Shown here piece by piece: positions 62,990 through 64,000 of a stretch of DNA of 64,000 bases (the first letter of the stretch is position 1; each line of letters opens with the position of its first letter). The position numbers and the translations under genes were made by a program. Source of the stretch: Siphonodentalium dalli (taxonomy: Eukaryota > Mollusca > Scaphopoda > Gadilida > Siphonodentaliidae); the NCBI GenBank assembly GCA_032622095.1, contig CP136064.1, positions 115,494,004-115,558,003 on the forward strand, in the 5' to 3' direction. Under the pieces are notes generated by a model. It worked only from the letters and a program-made list of their open reading frames with translations, did no database searches and was not told the origin of the DNA.

Positions 62990-63257
62990 CTGTGGAGAAA
63001 AGATCAGGTGTTCTTACTGTACCGGCCGGTAGATAAATCAACTCGGCATATAAAACACACACCATTTTTTAACCTAAATGGCTGCCTTTTGGCTCTTGCT
63101 TGTGTATAAGGCACACATATGTCAGTAGGTTGCAAATGGACATCAGCATGATTAATTGGGAGATATTTGGAAGAGCACCAGAATGCAAACTTCAAATACA
63201 AAAAGACTTAAAAATGTTGTAAATGTTAAATTGTTGTCAAAACGTAAGTGGAACACT
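62990..63257. other. Intron upstream of the first visible exon
   Basis: No coding signal for the missing ACOX3 N-terminus (a PRGPLD-like and LF.EG-like segment would be expected). Confidence 0.5.
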
Positions 63258-63431
63258 TAACCCAAGGTTTCATGACAGGCGATGCACTGATGCAGCATTA
63301 AATATCATGTGCCAGTACATTCCATTAAATATATATGAGTCTCCCATAGGGAGCCTCGCATATTTAAAAGAGAATTAATTGTCACAGGGTTTTCAAAAAT
63401 TTTCAGGAAGCTCCATTTATGAAAGGGTTAA
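63258..63431. mobile_element. piggyBac-like MITE family B, single-arm copy 8 (inverted)
   Basis: TTAACCCAAGGTTTCATGAC on the left, CATTTATGAAAGGGTTAA on the right. One hairpin arm (GTGCCAGTACATTCC ... GCATATTTAAAAGAGAA); GATGCAGCATTAAATATC shows the inverted orientation relative to other copies. Confidence 0.7.
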
Positions 63432-63697
63432 GATGTTTTGCTGGTTTGTCTCGGTGAAATTCAACATGAATATATCTTTCTTTTCGCATCAGTCCCTATT
63501 ATTTCCTCACTAACAAGGCAGGTTGATTACTTTCTTCATGGGCCAAATTATATACATTTCAACTCCAAGACTTTTTCTTTTGATGCCATACTTGTACTTA
63601 AGTATCTCGTTTGAATAATATTTATGGTCAGAAGAAATGCAAAAATAGTATACCATTTATAACAGTGTAAAAATTGAGACTCGGCTTATTGTTCAAT

Positions 63698-63926
63698 TAG
63701 GGTAATCGGAACGTCGAAATACCAAGCTGAACCAAGCAGAGGAAAAATAAGGCGGAATATGACATTTAAAGCATGTTTTGTGCTGTATAATGAAGAAATA
63801 AAACAAAATAATGCAACATGGCGTAATTTTATTTGAGTTTTAATGAGATAGCGAGCATAAATCAATAGAAAACAGTGCGGTGATCGCGAAAACTTCAGCT
63901 TGGTATTTCGTCATTTACCGGTACTG
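63698..63926. repeat. Short inverted-repeat element
   Basis: Left CGTCGAAATACCAAGCTGAA and ACCAAGCAG answer right TTCAGCTTGGTATTTCGTCA and CTGCTTGG. The middle is AT-rich and non-coding. Single copy here. Confidence 0.5.
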
Positions 63927-64000
63927 CTTGGTGCATCCGAGACAGGTGATAATTAATTTTCCTCAGCATAATGGTAGCCTTTGTTGTTGATTAATTACCA

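Noticed and set aside
63004-63201. Possible upstream ACOX3 exon
   Set aside because: The frame does not show the expected N-terminal motifs and carries no acceptor/donor pair in phase with the exon at 62759-62989.

Overview
The window is eukaryotic and very poor in coding sequence. One recognisable host gene runs through nearly all of it on the minus strand: a peroxisomal acyl-CoA oxidase of the ACOX3 (pristanoyl/branched-chain) type. I could place 14 consecutive coding exons, from 62989 down to the stop codon at 4191. They have canonical GT/AG junctions and compatible phases, and they join into 651 residues that end in the peroxisomal targeting tripeptide SKL. Only the N-terminal exon(s), roughly 50 residues by comparison with the vertebrate protein, lie beyond the right edge. 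The exons total 1,956 bp, about 3% of the window. Everything else is introns, 3' flank and mobile DNA.

The repeats point to a marine bivalve or a related lophotrochozoan. Several families consist of direct-repeat units followed by a GGAC/GACG microsatellite, the architecture described for bivalve 'pearl' elements. This assignment is an inference from repeat style and from the gene, not from a marker sequence.

Layout, left to right. 1-4120 is 3' flank and probable 3' UTR, with palindromic MITEs. 4191-17418 holds exons 14 to 9, with introns containing a foldback element (5812-7728), piggyBac-like MITEs, pearl-like arrays and a cluster of duplicated 3' splice-site motifs in intron 11. 17419-25539 is intron 8, with a 4.8-kb element bearing about 1.46-kb inverted arms, inserted into an older repeat whose unoccupied relative lies at 26800-27380. 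25540-26615 holds exons 8 and 7. Intron 6 (26616-33858) carries a 2.6-kb array of about 15 units with a higher-order period and a second locus of exact 174-bp repeats. 33859-39829 holds exons 6 to 3, and intron 4 there is about 90% a single 1.26-kb TIR element with two overlapping reading frames. Intron 2 (39830-50377) carries two hAT-type elements, each with a perfect 8-bp target duplication. Intron 1 (50453-62758) carries a head-to-tail run of Helitron-like elements (51197-59026) abutting at CTAG junctions, then a degenerate THAP-domain reading frame.

The most distinctive features are the tandem Helitron run, about 15 copies of one near-perfect palindromic MITE within a single transcription unit, and the number of mobile-element ends within 7-45 bp of ACOX3 splice sites. 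I see no tRNA, rRNA, CRISPR or prokaryotic-type feature. Nearly all long reading frames here are artefacts of tandem repeats.
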